From the NCBI RefSeq assembly GCF_903819435.1, contig NZ_CAIJDP010000060.1, positions 1 to 64,000 of the forward strand: a DNA stretch of 64,000 bases, written 5' to 3'. Each line of letters opens with the position of its first letter. The first letter of the stretch is position 1. Both the position numbers and the translations under genes were made by a program. This document shows positions 63,855 to 64,000 of this stretch, one piece after another. Below the pieces are notes generated by a model. The model was given only the letters and a program-made list of their open reading frames with translations. It did not search any database and was not told where the DNA came from. The DNA is from Flavobacterium salmonis (GTDB taxonomy: Bacteria; Bacteroidota; Bacteroidia; Flavobacteriales; Flavobacteriaceae).

Positions 63855-63872
63855 GTTATTAGTAGTACTTTT

Positions 63873-64000
63873 TCAGTTAAACGATTGTCGAAACTCCAAA
63901 GGTGACATTTCAGTTTTGTTTTTGAACAATTTGTTGAACGATTGAGAACGTTCAAAGCCTAAGTTATAGGCAATTTCCGAAACCGTTAAATTTGTTGTCG
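63873..64000 (-). CDS. AraC-family transcription regulator, C-terminal end (cut by window edge)
   Basis: On the minus strand 42 codons run from the window edge to TGA at 63875-63873. They read TNLTVSEIAYNLGFERSQSF, then NKLFKNKTEMSPLEFRQSFN. This is the second helix-turn-helix and C-terminal end of an AraC/XylS domain (pattern 'ISEIAY..GF.d.s.F.r.FKk..G.tP.ef'), with Met-Ser in place of the more usual Gly-x-Thr. The rest of the gene lies outside the window. It was found by reading the minus strand. Its sensor domain and target are unknown. Confidence 0.85.
   Translation of the reverse strand, partial: TTNLTVSEIAYNLGFERSQSFNKLFKNKTEMSPLEFRQSFN

Noticed and set aside
63714-63905. 63-codon plus-strand ORF
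   Set aside because: It runs antisense through the C-terminal end of an AraC gene that reads well on the minus strand, and through a palindrome.

Overview
The window reads as chromosome of an AT-rich member of the Bacteroidota, most like Flavobacterium or a close relative. The evidence is three SusC/SusD outer-membrane pairs, a type IX secretion (T9SS) C-terminal signal, RHS-like DUF5977 proteins, a membrane-anchored AraC regulator, an ECF sigma/FecR pair, DUF3526 permeases, TAnnTTTG-type -7 boxes, and A-rich leaders without Shine-Dalgarno sequences. No rRNA, tRNA, CRISPR array or complete insertion sequence was seen.

Layout. (1) 1-8896, minus strand: start of a DUF6443/RHS-type protein (cut by the window edge), preceded in transcription order by two large tandem paralogues with signal peptides, RHS/YD-like body, DUF5977 repeats (one versus three), an FN3 domain and a shared unassigned C-terminal module. 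(2) 9053-10712: a T9SS cargo gene broken by an in-frame TGA and a frameshift. (3) 11444-16013: PRC-barrel protein plus a 53-residue membrane protein missed by length cut-offs, then an S41 peptidase, a 7TM-AraC regulator and a small barrel-like protein. (4) 16014-17556: a gene graveyard with REP-like palindromes, the tail of an XRE-type regulator and an antisense scrap of a MetE-like enzyme. (5) 17557-32789: a seven-gene operon, FAS1 lipoprotein - SusC - SusD - FAS1 - FAS1 - SusC - SusD, ended by a strong terminator and lacking any degradative enzyme. (6) 33492-51606: a Nudix/wHTH regulator, GNAT, class V aminotransferase and DsbD, then M16 peptidase, two TlpA/DUF4369 thioredoxins, SusD, STN-bearing SusC and FecR, with a divergent ECF sigma factor. 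Two copies of a ~130-bp repeat flank the M16 gene. (7) 51770-54196: thiolase, an azoreductase with a frameshifted N-terminus, and a divergent HxlR regulator with a palindromic operator candidate. (8) 54309-61432: a His/Cys-rich small membrane protein under a TGCAAC/GTTGCA palindrome, then ABC ATPase, TonB-dependent siderophore-type receptor, two DUF3526 permeases and an unknown anchored protein. (9) 61867-64000: a C-terminally truncated RHS-like protein, a long palindrome, and the C-terminal end of an AraC regulator.

How the genes may work together. The third SusCD locus looks like a complete trans-envelope signalling unit (STN-SusC to FecR to ECF sigma) coupled to periplasmic thiol chemistry (two TlpA proteins, DsbD) and an M16 peptidase, which suggests uptake of a cysteine-containing peptide or thiol ligand. 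The FAS1 operon looks like a surface binding and import machine of unknown substrate. The 54-61 kb block looks like a metal or metallophore system. These roles are inferences from gene content. The best candidates for something undescribed are the FAS1-SusCD operon, the thiol/M16/SusCD locus, and the repeat family flanking the M16 gene.
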